From the NCBI GenBank assembly GCA_027186245.1, contig CP114493.1, positions 4,719,501 to 4,783,500 of the forward strand: a stretch of DNA of 64,000 bases, in the 5' to 3' direction. The translations under genes were made by a program, and so were the position numbers. Position 1 is the stretch's first letter. Every line of letters begins with the position of its first letter. Shown here piece by piece: positions 1 to 15,679 of this stretch. Source of the DNA: Coriaria nepalensis. Its lineage: Eukaryota > Streptophyta > Magnoliopsida > Cucurbitales > Coriariaceae. The notes beneath the pieces are model-generated. The model did no database searches. It saw only the letters and a program-made list of their open reading frames with translations, and was not told where the DNA came from.

Positions 1-249
1 CACGTAACTAGGATGGACCATTACATTGTGCTGCACGAAACACGTGTTTGAGGTGCGAAGATAGATATCATTCGAATTGGTTCCAAATGAATTATAGAAT
101 TGAAGATACTTAATGATACAATTTTAAGCTGAAACAAATGCTCTTCTAACAAGTATGGATCGTTAGCAACTTATATACGAAACTCGTGTTTGATATCTAA
201 AAATAGATATTGTTCGAATTGCTTCCCACTGAATTATTGAATTGAACAG

Positions 250-1640
250 ACTCAATGACATTATATTAAAGTAAAACAAATGCTCACGTAATCTGTATGA
301 ATCATGAAACCCGTGTTTGAGGTGTGAAAATTGAATTCATTCGAAATGCTGCCAAATGAATTATTTACATGAAGAGACTGGTAGGCATGATTTTAAGCTC
401 AAACAAAAGCTCATGTAACTAGTATGAACCATTACATTTGGATGCACGAAACTCATGTTTGAGGTGTAAAAATAGATATTATTGAATTGAACATACTCAA
501 TGACATGATATTAAAGTGAAACAAATGCTCACGTAACTTGTATAAAGCATGAAACTCGTGTTTGGGGTGCAAAAATTGAATTCGTTTGAATTGCTTCTAA
601 ATGAATTATTTTACTTGAAGAGATTGGTTGACATGATTTTAAGCTGAAACAAAAGCTCACATAACTAGTATGGACCATTACATTGTGATGCACGAAACTC
701 GTGTTTGAGGTGCGAAAATAGATATCATTCGAATTGGTTCCAAATGAATTATTGAATTGAAGATACTCAATGATACAACTTTAAGCTGAAACAAATGCTC
801 TTGTAACTTGTATGGATCGTTACTAACTTATATACGAAACTCGTGTTTGATATCTGAAAATAGATATCGTTCAAATTGCTTCCAACTGAATTATTTTGTT
901 GAACAGACTCAATGACATGATATTAAGCTGAAACAAAATGCACAAGCAACTTGTACGAATTAGGAAACTCGTGTTTGAGGTGCAAAAATCGAATTCATTC
1001 GAATTGGTTCCAAATAAATTATTTCCTTGAAGAGACTGGTTGGCGAAGTGTTAAGCTGAAACAACAGCTCTCGTAACTAGTATGGACCATTACATTGTGA
1101 TGCACAAAACTCGTATTTGAGGTGCGAAAATAAATATCATTCGAATTGGTTCCAAATGAATTATTGAATTGAAGATACTTAATGATACACTTTAAGCTGA
1201 AACAAATGCTCTTGTTAGTTGTATGGATAGTTTGCAACTTATATATGAAACTCATGTTTCATATCCGAAAATAAATATTGTCCGAATTGCTTCCAACTGA
1301 ACTATTGAATTGAACATACTCAATGACATGATATTAAGGTGAAACAAATGCTCATCTAATCTGTATGAATCATGAAACCCGTGTTTGAGGTGTGAAAATC
1401 GAATTCTTTTGAATTGCTTCCAAATGAATTATTTACTTGATGAGACTGGTTGGCATGATTTTAAGCTGAAACAAAAGCTCACGTAACTAGTATGAACCAT
1501 TACATTTTGACGCACGAAACTCGTGTTTGAGGTACAAAACTAGATATCATTCGAACTGCTTTTAAATGAATTATTGAATTGAAGACAGTCAATGATATGA
1601 TTTTAAGTTGAAACAAATTCTCATGTTAAATTGTATGGAT
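250..1640 (+). repeat. 3-monomer higher-order repeat (~410 bp) with a truncated monomer
   Basis: Two full monomers alternate with a shortened one lacking about 17 bp at the GGATCGTTACAATGTTATGCA segment, reading for example TTGTATAAAGCATGAAACTC. Truncated copies occur near 294, 537, 951 and 1,360; the last two gaps are 414 and 409 bp. The diagnostic GACTGGTTGGC variant recurs near 1,034 and 1,443, also about 409 bp apart. The same three-monomer block reappears at about 4,130-5,110. Confidence 0.75.
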
Positions 1641-4129
1641 CGTTACAATGTTATGCAAGAAACTCGTATTTAAGGAGGGAAAACAGAATTCGTTCGATCT
1701 GCATCCAAATGAATTATTGACTTGAAGATAATCAATTACATGATTTTAAGGTGAAACAAATGCTCACATAATTTATATGGATCATTAGCAAGTGATGCAC
1801 GATTTTTTAGTTTGAGGTGTGAAAATAAAATTCGTTCGAATTTCTTCCAAATGAATTATTGACTTGAAGAGATTTATTGACAAGATTTTAAGGTGAAACA
1901 AATTTTGCTCACGTAATTTGTATGGATCGTTACAATGTGATGCAAGAAACTCATGTTTGAGGAACGAAAATAGAATCCACTCAAACTGCTTCGAAATGAA
2001 TTATTGACTTGAAGAGACTCAATGACATGATTTTAAGGTGAAACAAATGTTAACGTAACTTGTACAGATCGTTACAATGTTATACACGAAACTCGTGTCT
2101 GAGAAATGAAAATAGAATTCGTTCAAATCGCTTTTAAATAAATTATTTACTTGAAGATACTCAATGATATGATTTTAAGGTGAAAAAATTGTTCACGTAA
2201 CTTGTATGGGTTGTTAACAAGTTATCCATAAAACTTGAGTTTGAGGTGTGAAAATAAAGTTTGTTCAAAATGCTTCCAATGTATTATTGAGTTGAAGATA
2301 CTCATTGATATGATTTTAAGGTGAAAAAAATGTTCACGTAACTAGTTTGGATTGTTAGCAAGTTATCCACAAAACTAGAGTTTGAGGTGTAAAAATAGAG
2401 CTCATTCGAAATACTACAAATGTATTAATAGTTGAAGAGACTCATTAACATGATTTTAAGATAAAACAAATGCTCATGTAACTTGTATAGATCGTTACAA
2501 TATTATGCATGAAACTCGTGTTTGAGAAACGAAAATAGAATTCGTCCAATTGTTTTTAAAAACATTATTGACTTAAAGATACTCAATGACATGATTTTAA
2601 GGTCGAACAAATGTTTACATATAACTTGTATAGATCGTTAGCAAGTAATGCACAAACCTCGAGTTTCATGTGCAAAAATAGAATTTGTTCGAATTGCTTC
2701 TAAATGAATTATTGACTTGAAGAGAATCATTGACATGATTTTAAGGTGAAACAAATGTTAACGAAACTTGTGTGTATAGTTACAATGTTATGCATGAAAC
2801 TGATATTTGAGTTGTGAAAATACAATTCATCCAAATTGCTTCCAAATGAATTATTAACTTGCAAAGACTCATTGACATGATTTTAAGGTGAAAGAAATGT
2901 TCACGTAACTTGTATTGATCGTTACAATGTTATGCACAAAACTCGTATTTGAGGAGCAAAAATAGAATTCGTTCGAATTGCTTCTAAATGAATTATTGAC
3001 TTGAAGAGACTATGAAATGATTTTAAGGTGAAACAAATGCTCACATAACTTATATGGATCGTTAGCAATTGATGCACGAAACTTGATTTTGAGCTGCGAA
3101 AATATAATTCGTTCGACTTACTTCCAACTGAATTATTGAAGTTAACAGACTCAATGACATGATATTAAGGTGAAACAAATGCTCACGTAACTTGTATAAA
3201 TAATGAAACTCGTGTTTGAGGTGTAAAAATCGAATTCGTTCGAATTGCCTCCTAATGAATTATTTACTTGAAGAGACTGGTTGCATGATTTTAAGCTAAA
3301 ACAAAAGCACACATGACTAGTATAGACCATTACATTGTGATGCACGAAACTCGTGTTTGAGGTGCGAAAATAGATATCGTTCGAATTGCTTCCGAATGAA
3401 TTATTGAATTGAAGAGACTCAATCATATGATCTTAAGGTGAAACAAATGCTCTTGTAACTTGTATGGATCATTAGCAACTTATATAGGAAACTGGTGTTT
3501 GATATGAGAAAATAAATATCGTTCGAATTGCTTCCAACTGAATTATTGACTTGAAGAGACTCAATTTCAATATTTTAAGGTGAAACAAATACTCACATAA
3601 CTTGTATGGATCGTTAGCAAGTTAACTATACACAAAACTCGGGTTGGAGGTGAAAAAATTGAATTCGTTCGAATTACTTTCAAATGACCTATCTACTTAA
3701 AGAAACTGGTTGGAATGATTTTAAGTTGAAACAGAAGCTCACATAACTAGTATCGACCGTTACATTGTGATGCACAAAACTGGTGGTTGAGATGCGAAAA
3801 TAGATATAATTCTAATTTCTTCCAAATGAATTATTGAATTGAAGAGACTCAATGATATGATTTTAAGGTGAAACAAATGCTAACAAAAATTGTATCGATC
3901 GTTAGCAAGTTATACACAAAACTCGTGTGTGAGGTGGGAAAATTGAAGTGTTCGAGTTGCTTCCAAATGAATCATTTACTTGATGTGACTCATTGATATG
4001 ATTTTTTAAGGTGAAAAAAATACTCACAAAACTTGTATGGATTGTTAGCAAGTTATACATGAAACTCGAGTTTGGGGTAGGAATATTGAATTCGTTTGAA
4101 TTGCTTCCAAATGAATTATTTACTTCGAG

Positions 4130-5110
4130 AGACTGAATGGCATGATTGTAAGATGAAACAAAAGCTCACGTAAATAGTATGGACCGCTACATTGTGATGC
4201 ACAAAACTCGTGTTTGAGGTGCGAAAATATATATCGTTTGAATTGGTTCCAAATGAATTATTGAATTGAAGAGAGTGAATGATATGATTTTAGGGTTAAG
4301 CAAAGGCTCATAGAAATTGTATGGATCGTTAGCAAGTTAAACACGAAACTCATCTTTGATGTGCGAAAATAGATATAGTTCGAGTTGCTTCCAACGGAAT
4401 TAATTGAATTGAATAGACTCAATGACATGATATTAAGTTGAAACAAAATGCTCACGTAACTTCTATGAATCATGAAACTCGTGTCTGAGGTGCAAAAATC
4501 GAATTCATTCGAATTGTTTCCAAATGAATTATTTACTTGAAGAGATTGGTTGGCATGATTTTAAGCTGAAACAAAAGCTCATAAAACTAGTATGGACCAT
4601 ACATTGTGATGCACGAAACTCGTGTTTGAGGTGCGAAAATAGATATCATTCAAATTCGTTCCAAATGAATTATTGAATTGAAGATAATCAATGATACGAC
4701 TTTAACCTGAAACAAATGCTCTTGTAACTTGTATGGATTGTTACCAACTTATATACGAAACTCGTGTTTGATATCTGAAAATAGATATCGTTTGAATTGC
4801 TTCCAACTGAATTATTGAATTGAACATACTCAATGACATGATATTAAGGTGAAACAAATGCTCACATAACTTGTATAAATCATGAAACTCGTATTTGAGG
4901 TGCGAAAATTGAATTAATTCAAATTTCGTCCAAATGAATTATTTACTTGAAGAGACTGGTTGGCATGATTGTAAGCTAAAACAAAAGCTCACGTAACTAG
5001 TATGAACTATTACATTTTGATGCACGAAACTCGTGTTTGTGGTGCAAAAATTGATATCATTCAAATTGCTTCCAAATGAATTATTGAATCAAAGATACTC
5101 AATGATATGA
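4130..5110 (+). repeat. Second block of the 3-monomer (~410 bp) higher-order repeat
   Basis: This block repeats the monomer order of the 250-1,640 block: the GACTGGTTGGC variant, then the GATATCATTCGAATT variant, then the CTCGTGTTTGATATCTG variant and a truncated monomer. Truncated copies lie near 4,460 and 4,870, 410 bp apart, and GA(C/T)TGGTTGGC variants near 4,543 and 4,949. A partial block lies near 3,150-3,720. The separation of about 3.5 kb from the first block suggests block-wise copying within the array. Confidence 0.65.
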
Positions 5111-8100
5111 TTTTAAGTTGAAACAAATGCTCATGTTACTTGTATGGATCGTTACAACTTTTGCAAGAAACTTGTGTTTAAGGAAGGAAAATAGATTTTG
5201 CTTGATCTGCTTCCAAATGAATTATTGACTTGAAGAGACTCATTGACATGATTATAAAGTAAAACAAAAGCTCACTTAACTAATATGGACCACTACAATG
5301 TGATGCAAGAAACTCGTGTTTGAGGAACAAAAATAGAATTCGTTCAAACTGCTTCAAAATGAATTATTGACTTGAAGAGACTTAATAACATGATTTTAAA
5401 GTGAAACAAATGTTAAAGTAACTTGTATGGATAGTTACAATGTTATGCACAAAACTCGTGTTTGAGAAACGAAAATAGAATTCGTTACAATTACTTTTAA
5501 ATAAATTATTGACTTGAAGATACTCAATGACATGATTTTAAGGTGAAAAAAATGTTCCCGTAACTTGTATGGATTGTTAACAAATTATGCAAAAAACTTG
5601 AGTTTGAGGTGTGAAAATAGAGTTCGTTCGAAATGCTTCCAAATGTATTATTGAGTTAAAGAGACTCATTGACATGATTTTAAGGTGAAACAAATGCTCT
5701 TGTAACTTGTATAGATCATTACAATGTTATGCACGAAACTCATGTTTGAGAAACGAAAATAGAATTCATTCCAATTGCTTTTAAATAAATTATTACGTGA
5801 AGATTCTCAATGACGTGATTTGAAGGTGAAACAAATGTTCACATAACTTGTATAGATAGTTAGCAAGTTCTGCACAAACCTTGAGTTTGAGGTGTAAAAA
5901 TAGAATTCATTCGAATTGCTTCCAAATGAATTATTGACTTATAGAGACTTAATGACCCGATTTTAAGGTTGAACAAATGCTCACTTAACTTGTATGGATC
6001 ATTAGCACTTAATTCACAAAACTTGAGTTTGAGATGCGAAAATAAAATTCGTTCGAATTGCTTCCAAATGAATAATAGACTTGAAGAGACTTAATGAAAT
6101 TATTATAAGGTGAAACAAATGCTCACATAACTTGTATAGATTATTAGAAAGTTATGCACGAAACTTGAGTTTCAAGTGTGAAAATAGAGTTCGTCTGAAA
6201 TGCTTCCAAATGTATTATTGAGTTGAAGAGACTTATTCCCATTATTTTTAGGTGAAACAAATGCTAACGTAACTTGTATTGATTATTACACTGTTAAGGA
6301 ACAAAAATAGATTCATTCGAATTGCTTTCGAATGAATTATTTACTTGAAAATATAATTCGTTCGAATTGTTTCAACATAAATTATTGACTTGTAGAGACT
6401 CAATGACATTATTTTAAGGTTAAACAAATGCTCAGATAACTTATATGGATCATTAGGAAGTTATTCACGAAACTTGAGTTTGAGGTGAAAAAATATAATT
6501 CGTTCAAATTGCTTCCGAATGAATTATTGATTTGAAGGGACTCAATGACATTAGTATAAGTTGAAACAAATGCTCACATAACTTGTATGGATTGTTAGCA
6601 AGTTATGCACAAGACTTGACTTTGAAGTGTGAAAATAGAGTTCGTTTGAAATACTTCCAAATGCATTATTGAGTTGAAGAGACTAATTCCCAATATTTTA
6701 AGGTGAAACAAATTCTGACGTAACTTGTACGGATATCGTTACACTATTACGTATGAGACTCATGTTTAAGGAACGAAAATAAAATTCATTTGAATTGCTT
6801 TCGAATGAATTATTTACTTAAAGAGACTCATTGACATCATTTTAAGGTGAAACAAATGTTAACATAACTAGTATAGATCGTTAGCAAGTTATGCACAAAC
6901 CTCGAGTTTGAGGTGCAAAAATAAAATTCGTTCGAATTGCTTCTAAATGAATTATTGACTTGAAAAGACTCATTGACATGATTTTAAGGTGAAATAAATG
7001 TTAATGTAACTTGTATGGATCGTTACAATGTTATGCACGAAACTCGTGGTTGAGGAATGAAAAAAGAATTTGTTCTAATTGCTTCCAAATGAATTATTGA
7101 ATGAAAGAGACTCAATGACATGACATTAAGCTGAAACAAATGATTAACATAACTAGTATAGATCGTTAGCAAGTTATGCACAAACCTCGAGTTTAAGGTG
7201 CAAAAATAAAATTCACTCGAATTGCTTCCAAATGAATAGACTTGAAGAGACTCATTGACATGATTTTAAGGTGAAACAAATGCACACATAATTTGTATAG
7301 ATCGTTACAATGTTATGTATGAACTCGTGTTTGAGAAATGAAAATACAATTCATTCCGATTGCTTTTACATAAATTATTGACTTGAAGATATTCAATGAC
7401 ATGATTTTAAGGTAAAACAAATGTTCACGTAACTTGTATGGATCGTTAGCAAGTTATGCACAAAACTTGAGTTTGAAGTGCGAAAATAGAATTCGTTCTA
7501 ATTGTTTCCAAATTAATTATTGACTTGAAGAGACTCATTGACATGATTTTAACATGAAATAAATTACACGTAACTTGTACAGATCGTTACAATGTTATGT
7601 TTGAAACTCATGTTTGGAGTAAGAAAATAAAATTCGTTCAAATTGCTTCCAAATGACTTATTGACTTGAAGAGACTCATTGACATGATTTTAAGGTGAAA
7701 TAAATGCTCTCGTAACTTCTATGGATCGTCAGCAGGTTATGCCCGAAACTCGCTTATGACAAAGGAAAATAGAAATCGTTCGAATTTCTCCCCAATGAAT
7801 TGTTAACTTGAAGAGACTCATTAACATGATTTGAAAATAATATAAATGCTCATGTAACTTGTATGATCATTACAATGTTATGCATGAAACTTGTGTTTAA
7901 GGTGTGAAAATACAAATTGTTGGAATTGTTTGCAAATGAATTATTGACTTCAAGAGACTAAATGAAATGATTTTATGGTGAAACAAATGCTCATATATCT
8001 TATATGGATCGTTAGTAAGTCATGCACAAAACTCAAGTTTGAGGTGTGAAAATTGAATTCGTCCAAATTGCTTCCAAATGAATTATTGAGTTGAAGAGAC

Positions 8101-11100
8101 TTGTTGACATGATTTTAAGGTGAAACAAATGTTAATGTAACTTGTATGGATCATTACAATGTTTTACACGAAACTTGTGTTTGATGTATGAAAATACAAT
8201 TCGTTCGAATTGTTTCCAAATGAATTATTGACTTGAAGAGACTCAATAAACTGATTTTAAGCTTAAACAATTCCTTACATAACTTGTATGGATCATTAGC
8301 AAGTTATTCACAAAACTTAAGTTTGAGGTGCAAAAATAGAATTCGTTCGAATTACTTCCAAATGAATTATTGAGACTGATTGACATTATTTTAAGGTGAA
8401 ACAAATGCTCACATAACTTGTATGGTATATTACAATGTCTCGCACGAAACTTCTGTTTGAGGCGGGAAAATAGAATTTGTTCCAATTACTTCGAAATGAA
8501 TTATTGACTTGTAAAGACTTAAAGACATGTTTCAAGGTCAAACAAATGCTCACATAACTTGTATGGATCATTAGCAAGTTATGCATGGAACTCGTGTTTG
8601 AGAAGGGAAAATAGAATTTGTTTGAATTTCTCCCAAATGAATTGTGGACATAAAGATACTCATTGGCATGATTTTAAGATAAAACAAATACTCACGTAAC
8701 TTGTATAGATCGTTACAATGTTATGCATGAATTTGTGTTTAAGGAACGAAAATAGAATTCATTCTAATTGCTTTCAAATTAATTTTTGAATTGAAGAGAC
8801 TCAATGACATGACTTTAAGGTGAAGCAAATGCTCACATAACTTGTATAGATTGTTACAATGTTATGCACAAAACTCGTGTTTGAGGAACGAAAATAGAAT
8901 TCATTCTAATTGTTTCAAAAAGAATTATTGACATGAAGAGATGAAATGACATTATTTTAAGGTAAAACAAATGCTCACATAATATGTATAGATCGTTAGC
9001 AAGTTATCCACGAAACTTTGGAAGCGAAAATAGAGATCGTTCGAATTTCTTCCAAATGAATTATTGATTTGCATAGACTCGTTGACATGATTTTAAGGTG
9101 AACAAATGCTCATATGACCTGTATGGATTGTTAGCAAGTTATACACGAAACTCATATTTGAGGAGGGAAAACAGAATTCATTGGAATTGCTTCCAAACGA
9201 ATTATTGCCTTGAAGAGACTCGTTGACATGATTTTAAGGTAAAACAAATGCTGATATAACTTGTATGGATTGTTACAATGTCATGCACAAAACTCGTGTT
9301 TGAGGAGCGAAAATAGAATTTGTTCCAATTGCTTCTAAATGAATTATTGACTTGTAGAGACCGATAGACATGATTTTAAGGTGAAACAAATGCTCACGTA
9401 AGTTGTATAGATCGTTACAATGTTATTCATGATTCCTGTGTTTAATATGCGAAAATAGATACTGTTCAAATCGCTCTCAAGTGAATTATCCACTTGTATG
9501 GATCGTTAGCAAGTTATGCACCAGACTCGTGTTTGACAATGGAAAATAGAATTCGTTCGAATTTCTCCCAAATAAATTATTGACTTGCGGAGACTTATTG
9601 AAAGGATGTTAAGATAAAACAAATGCTTATGTAACTTGTATGGATTATTACAATGTTGTGGACGAAACTTGTGTTTAAGGACTAAAAATAGAATCCGTTC
9701 GAATTGCTTCCAAATGAATTATTGAATTGAAGAGACTCACTGACATGATTTTGAGGTGAAACAAATGCTCATGTAACTTGTATGGATCATTAAAATGTTG
9801 TGCACGAAACTCGTGTTTGAGGACCGAAAATAGAATCCGTTCGAATTGCTTCCAAATGAATTATTGAATTGAAGAGACTCACTTACATAACTTTAAGGTG
9901 AAACAAATGCTAACGTAACTTGTATGGACTGTTATACTATTACGCATGAAACTCGTGTTTAAGGAAAGAAAATATAATTCATTCAAATTCCTTCAAATTG
10001 AATTATTGACTTGTAGAGACTGATAGACATGATTTTAATGTGAAACAAATGTTCACGTAAGTTGTATAGATCGTTACAATGTTATTCATGATTCCTATGT
10101 TTAAGATGCGAAAATAGATATTGTTCGAATTGCTTTCAAGTGAATTATCCACTTGAAAAACTCAAAGACATGATTTTACGTTAAACTAATGCTCACATAA
10201 CTTGTATAGATCCTTAGTAAGTTATACACGAAAGTCGTGTTTGAGGAGCGAAAATAGAATTTGTTCGAATTGCTTCCAAGTGAATTATTGACTTGAAGAA
10301 ACTCAATGACATTATTTTAAGGTGAAACAAATGGTCCTATAACTTGTATGGATCATTAGCCAGTTATACACGAAACTCGTGATTGAGGTGTAAAAATGAA
10401 ATTCATTCCAAATGAATTATTTACCTGAAAAGATTCTCATTGACATGATTTAAAGGAGAAACAAATGCTCATGTAACTTGTATGGATTGCTACAATGTTA
10501 TGCACGAATCTCGTGTTTGAGTGCAAAAATATAATTCATTCGCATTGCTTCCAAATAAATTATTGAATTGAATAAACTTAATGACATTATTTTAAGATGA
10601 AACAAATGATCACATTACTTGTATGGATCATTAGCAAGTTATTCACAAAACTTAAGTCTGAGGTGCGAAAATAGAATTTGTTCGAATTTCTTCCTATTGA
10701 ATTATTGACTTGAAGAGACTCAATGACATTATTAAAAGGCGAAACAAATGCTCACATAGTTTGAGAAGGGAAAATAGAAATCATCCCAATTGCTTCGAAA
10801 TGAATTATTCACTTGCAAAGACTCAAAGACATGTTTTTAAGGTGAAACAAATGTCACATAACTTGTATGGATCATTTGCAACTTATGCACAAAACTCATG
10901 TTTGACAAGGGAAAGGAGAATTGTTCGAATTTCTCAAAAATAGGTGGTTGACATAAAGAGACTCATTGACATGATTTTAAGATAAAACAAATGCTCACGT
11001 AACCTATATGGATCGTTAAAATGTTACGCACAAAACTCATGTTTGAGAAACACAAATAGAATTCATTCTAATTGCTTCCAAATGAATAATTGAATTGAAG

Positions 11101-11989
11101 AGAATCAATGACATGATTTTAAGATGAAACAAATGCTAACGTAACTTGTATGGATTATTACAATGCTACGCACGAAACTCATGTTTAAGGAATGAAAATA
11201 AAATTCGTTTGAATTACTTCCAAATGAATTATTGACTTGAAGAGACTCGTTGACATGATTTTGAAGTGCAAAAATGCTTACGTAACTTTATGGAACATAA
11301 CAATGTTATGCACGAAACTCGTGTTTGAGGACCGAAATTAGAATCTGTTCGAAATGCTTCCAAATGAATTATTGAATTGAAGACTTTAATGTGAAACAAA
11401 TGCTAACATAACTTGTATGGATCATTATAATGTTACGCACGAGAATCATGTTTAAGGAATGAAAATAGAATTCATTCATGCTTTCAAATAAATTATTGAC
11501 TTAAAGAGACTCATTGAAATGATTTTAAGGTGAGAAAAATGCTCACGTAACTTGTATGGATCATTACAATTGTGTGTGAAGATCGAAAATAAAATCTATT
11601 CGAATTACTTCGAAATGAATTTTTTAATTGAAAAGACTCAATGACATGACTTTAAGGCGCAACAAATGCTAACTTAAGTTGTATGGATCGTTACAATGTT
11701 ACGCACCAAACTCATGTTTAAGGAATGAAAATAGAATTTATTCGAATTGCTTCAAAATGAATTATTCACGTGAAGAGACTCATTGGCATGATTTGGAAGT
11801 GAAAAAAAATGCTCATGTAACTTGTATGGATCAATACCATGTTATACACAAAACTCGAGTTTGAGGACCGAAAATAGAATCCATTTGAATTGCTTCCAAA
11901 TGAATCACTGAATTAAAGAGACTCAATGACATAATTTCAAGGTGAAATAAATGCTCATCTAACGTATATAGATCATTACAATGTTATGC

Positions 11990-14900
11990 ATGATTCCTGT
12001 GTTTGAGATGCGAAAATAGATATCGTTCGAATTGCTCTCAAGTGAATTATTGACTTGAAGAGACTCAAACACAAGATTTGAAGGTTGAACTAATGCTAAG
12101 TAACTTGTATGGATCATTACAATGTTATGCACAAAACTTATGTTTAAGGAATAAAAATAGAATTAGTTCGAATTGCTTCCAAATGAATTATTCACGTGAA
12201 GAGACTCATTGACATGATTTTGAAGTGAAAAAAAAAATGCTAACGTAACTTGCATGGATCGTTACGATGTTATGCACAAAACTCATGTTTAAGGAATAAA
12301 AATAGAATTCGTTCGAATTGCTTCCAAATGAATTATTCACGTGAAGAGACTCGTTGACATGATTTTGAAGTGAAAAAAATGGTAACGTAACTTGTATGGA
12401 TCAATTACAATGTTATGCACGAAACTCGTGTTTGAGGACCGAAAATAGAATCCGTTCGAATTACTTCCAAATTAATTATTGAGTTTAAGAGACTCAATGA
12501 CATGACTTTAATGTGAAACAAATGCAAACGTAACTTGTACGGGTAGTTACAATGTTACGCCTGAAACTCATGTTTAAGGAATGGAAATAGAATTTGTTCG
12601 AATTGATTCAAATGAATTATTGACTTGAAGAGACTCATTGACATGATTTTGAGGTGAAAAAAATGTTCACGAAACTTGTATGGATCTGTATAATTTTGTG
12701 CACGACACTCGTGTTTAAGGACTGAAAATATAATTTTGTTCAAATAGCTTCAAAATGAATTATTGAATTGAAGAGACACAATGACATGATTTTACGGTGA
12801 AATAAATGCTCACGTAACTTATAGAGATCATTACAATGTTATGCATGATTCCCATGTTTGACATGCGAAAATGGATATCGTTTGAATTGCTCTCAAGTGA
12901 ATTATTGACTTGAAGAGACTCAAAAACTAGATTTGAAGGTTGAACTAATGCTTAGTAACTTGTATGGATCATTACAATGTTATGCACGAAACTTGTGTTT
13001 GAAGAGCAAAAAAATAATACGTTCGAATTGCTTTTAAATGCATTAATTATGGACTTGAAGAGATTCAATGACATGACTTTAAGGTGAAACAAATGCTCAC
13101 GTAACTTGTATGGATCAATTACAATGTTATGCACGAAATTCGTGTTTAAGAAACGAGAATAGAATTCATTTGAATTGCTTCCAAATGAATTATTCACGTG
13201 AAGATACTCATTGACCTGATTTTGAAGTGAAAAAAATGCTCACGTAACTTGTATGGATTATTAACATATTATGCACGAAACTCGTGTTTGAGGACCGAAA
13301 ATAGAATCTGTTCGAATTACTTCTAAATGAATTATTGAGTTGAAGAGACTCAATAACATGACTTTTATGTGAAACAAATGAAAATGTAACTTGTATCGAT
13401 TGTTACAATGTTACGCACGAAACTCATGTTTAAGGTACGAAAATAGAATTTGTTTGAATTACTTCCAAATGAATTATTGACTTGAAGAGACTCATTGACA
13501 TGATTTTGAGGTGAAAAAAATGCACACAAAACTTGTATGGATCATTACAATGTTATGCACGAAACTCGCGTTTAATAACCGAAAATAGAATCTGTTCGAA
13601 TTGCTTCAAAATGAATTATTGAATTGAAGAGACACAATGACATGATTTTAAGGTCAAATAAATGCTCACATAACTTATTAGATCATTAAAATGTTATGCA
13701 TGATTCCCGTGTTTGACATGCAAAAATAGATATCGTGTGAATTGCTCTCAAGTGAATTCTTGACTTGAAGAGACTCAAAAACAAGATTTGAAGGTTGAAC
13801 TAATGCTTAGTAACTTTTATAGATCATTACAATGTTATGCATGAAACTCGTGTTTAAGAAACGAGAATAGAATTCTTTTGAATTATTGAATTGAATTATT
13901 GACATGAAGAGACTCATTGACATGATTTTGAAGTAAAAAAAAATTCTCACGTAACTTGTATGGATCATTACCATGCTATGCACGAAACTCGTGTTTGAGG
14001 ACCAAAAATAGAATCTGTTCGAATTGCTTCTAAATGAATTATTGAGTTGAAGAGACTCAATAACATGACTTTAATGTGAAAGAAATGCGAAGGAAACTTT
14101 TATGGATCATTACAATATTATGCCCGAAACTCGTGTTTAAGCAATGAAAATAGAATTCGTTGGAATTGCTTCCTAACGAATTATTAAAGAGATTCATCGA
14201 CATGATTTTGAAGTGAAACAAATGATCACATAAGTTGTATGGATCATTACAGTGTTAAGCACAAAACTGTTGTTTGAGGAGCGAAAATAGAATTCATTTG
14301 ATTTGCTTCCAAATGAATTATTGACTTTTAGAGACTCATTGACATGATTTTGAGGTGAAAAAAATGCTCTTGTAACTTGTATGGATCATTACAATGTTAT
14401 GCACGAAACTCATGTTTGAGGATGGAAAATCGAATCCGTTCGAATTGCTTCCAAATAAATTATTGACTTGGAGAGACTCAATGACATGACTTTAAGGTGA
14501 AACAAATGCTCATGTAACTTGTATATATCATTACAATGTTATGCACGAAACTCGTGAAACGAGAATAGAATTCATTCGAATTGCTTCCAAATGAAATATT
14601 GACTTGAAGACACTCATTGACATGATTTTGAAGTGAAAAAAATGCTCACATAACTTGTAAGGATCATTACAACGTTATGCACGAAACTCGTGTTTGAGGA
14701 CCGAAAATAGAATCCGTTCGAATTGCTTCCAAATTAATTATTGAGTTGAAGAGACTCAATGACATGACTTTAATGTGAAATAAATGCAAACGTAACTTGT
14801 ACGGATCGTTACAATGTTACGCCTGAAACTCATGTTTAAGGAACGAAAATAGAATTTGTTTGAATTGATTTCAAATGAATTATTGACTTGAAGAGACTCA

Positions 14901-15000
14901 TTGACATGATTTTGAGATGAAAAAAATGTTCAGGAAACTTATATGCATCGTTAAAATGTTAGGCACGAAATTCATGTTTGAGGATCGAAAATAGAATCCA
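11990..15000 (+). repeat. 5-6-monomer higher-order repeat (~0.70-0.86 kb)
   Basis: Diagnostic variants recur at multiples of the monomer. CATGACTTTAATGTGAAA-type copies lie near 12,494, 13,352, 14,058 and 14,757 (gaps about 858, 706 and 699 bp). GAGGACCGAAAATAGAAT lies near 12,434, 13,291, 13,998 and 14,698. The variant with GATTCCCGTGTTTGACATGC lies near 11,990, 12,846 and 13,691. These gaps are close to six, then five monomers, so the repeat unit changed length within the block. Confidence 0.6.
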
Positions 15001-15679
15001 TTCAAATTGTTGCGAAATGAATTATTGACTTGAAGAGACTCAATGACATGACTTTAAGATGAAACAAATGCTAACTTAACGTGGATTGTTACAATGTTAC
15101 GCACGAAACTCATGTTTAAGAAATGAAAATAGAATTCGTTTGAATTGCTTCCAAATGAATTATTGACTTAAAGAGACTCATTGATATGATTTCGATGTGA
15201 AACAAATGCTCACGTAACTTGTATGGATCTTTACAATGTTATGCACGAAACTCGTGTATAAAAAATGATAATAAAATTTATTCGAATTGTTTTCAAATGA
15301 ATTATTGACTTGAAGACACTCATTGACATGATTTTAATGTGAAACAAATGCAAACATAACTTTTATGGATCATTACATTATTAGGCATAAAACTCATGTT
15401 TAAGGAACGAAAATAGAATTAGTTTGAATTTCTTCCAAATGAATTATTGAGATGAAGAGACTCATTGACATGAAGAGACTCATTGACATGATTTTGAGGT
15501 GAAACAAATGCCCACAAAACTTGTATGGATCATTACAATGTTATGCACGAAACTCGTGTTTAAGGACCGAAAATAGAATATGTTCAATTGCTTCCAAATG
15601 AATTATTGAATTGAAGATACACAATGACATGATTTTAAGGTGAAAATCATGCACCTTAAAATGTTACGCACTAAACTCA

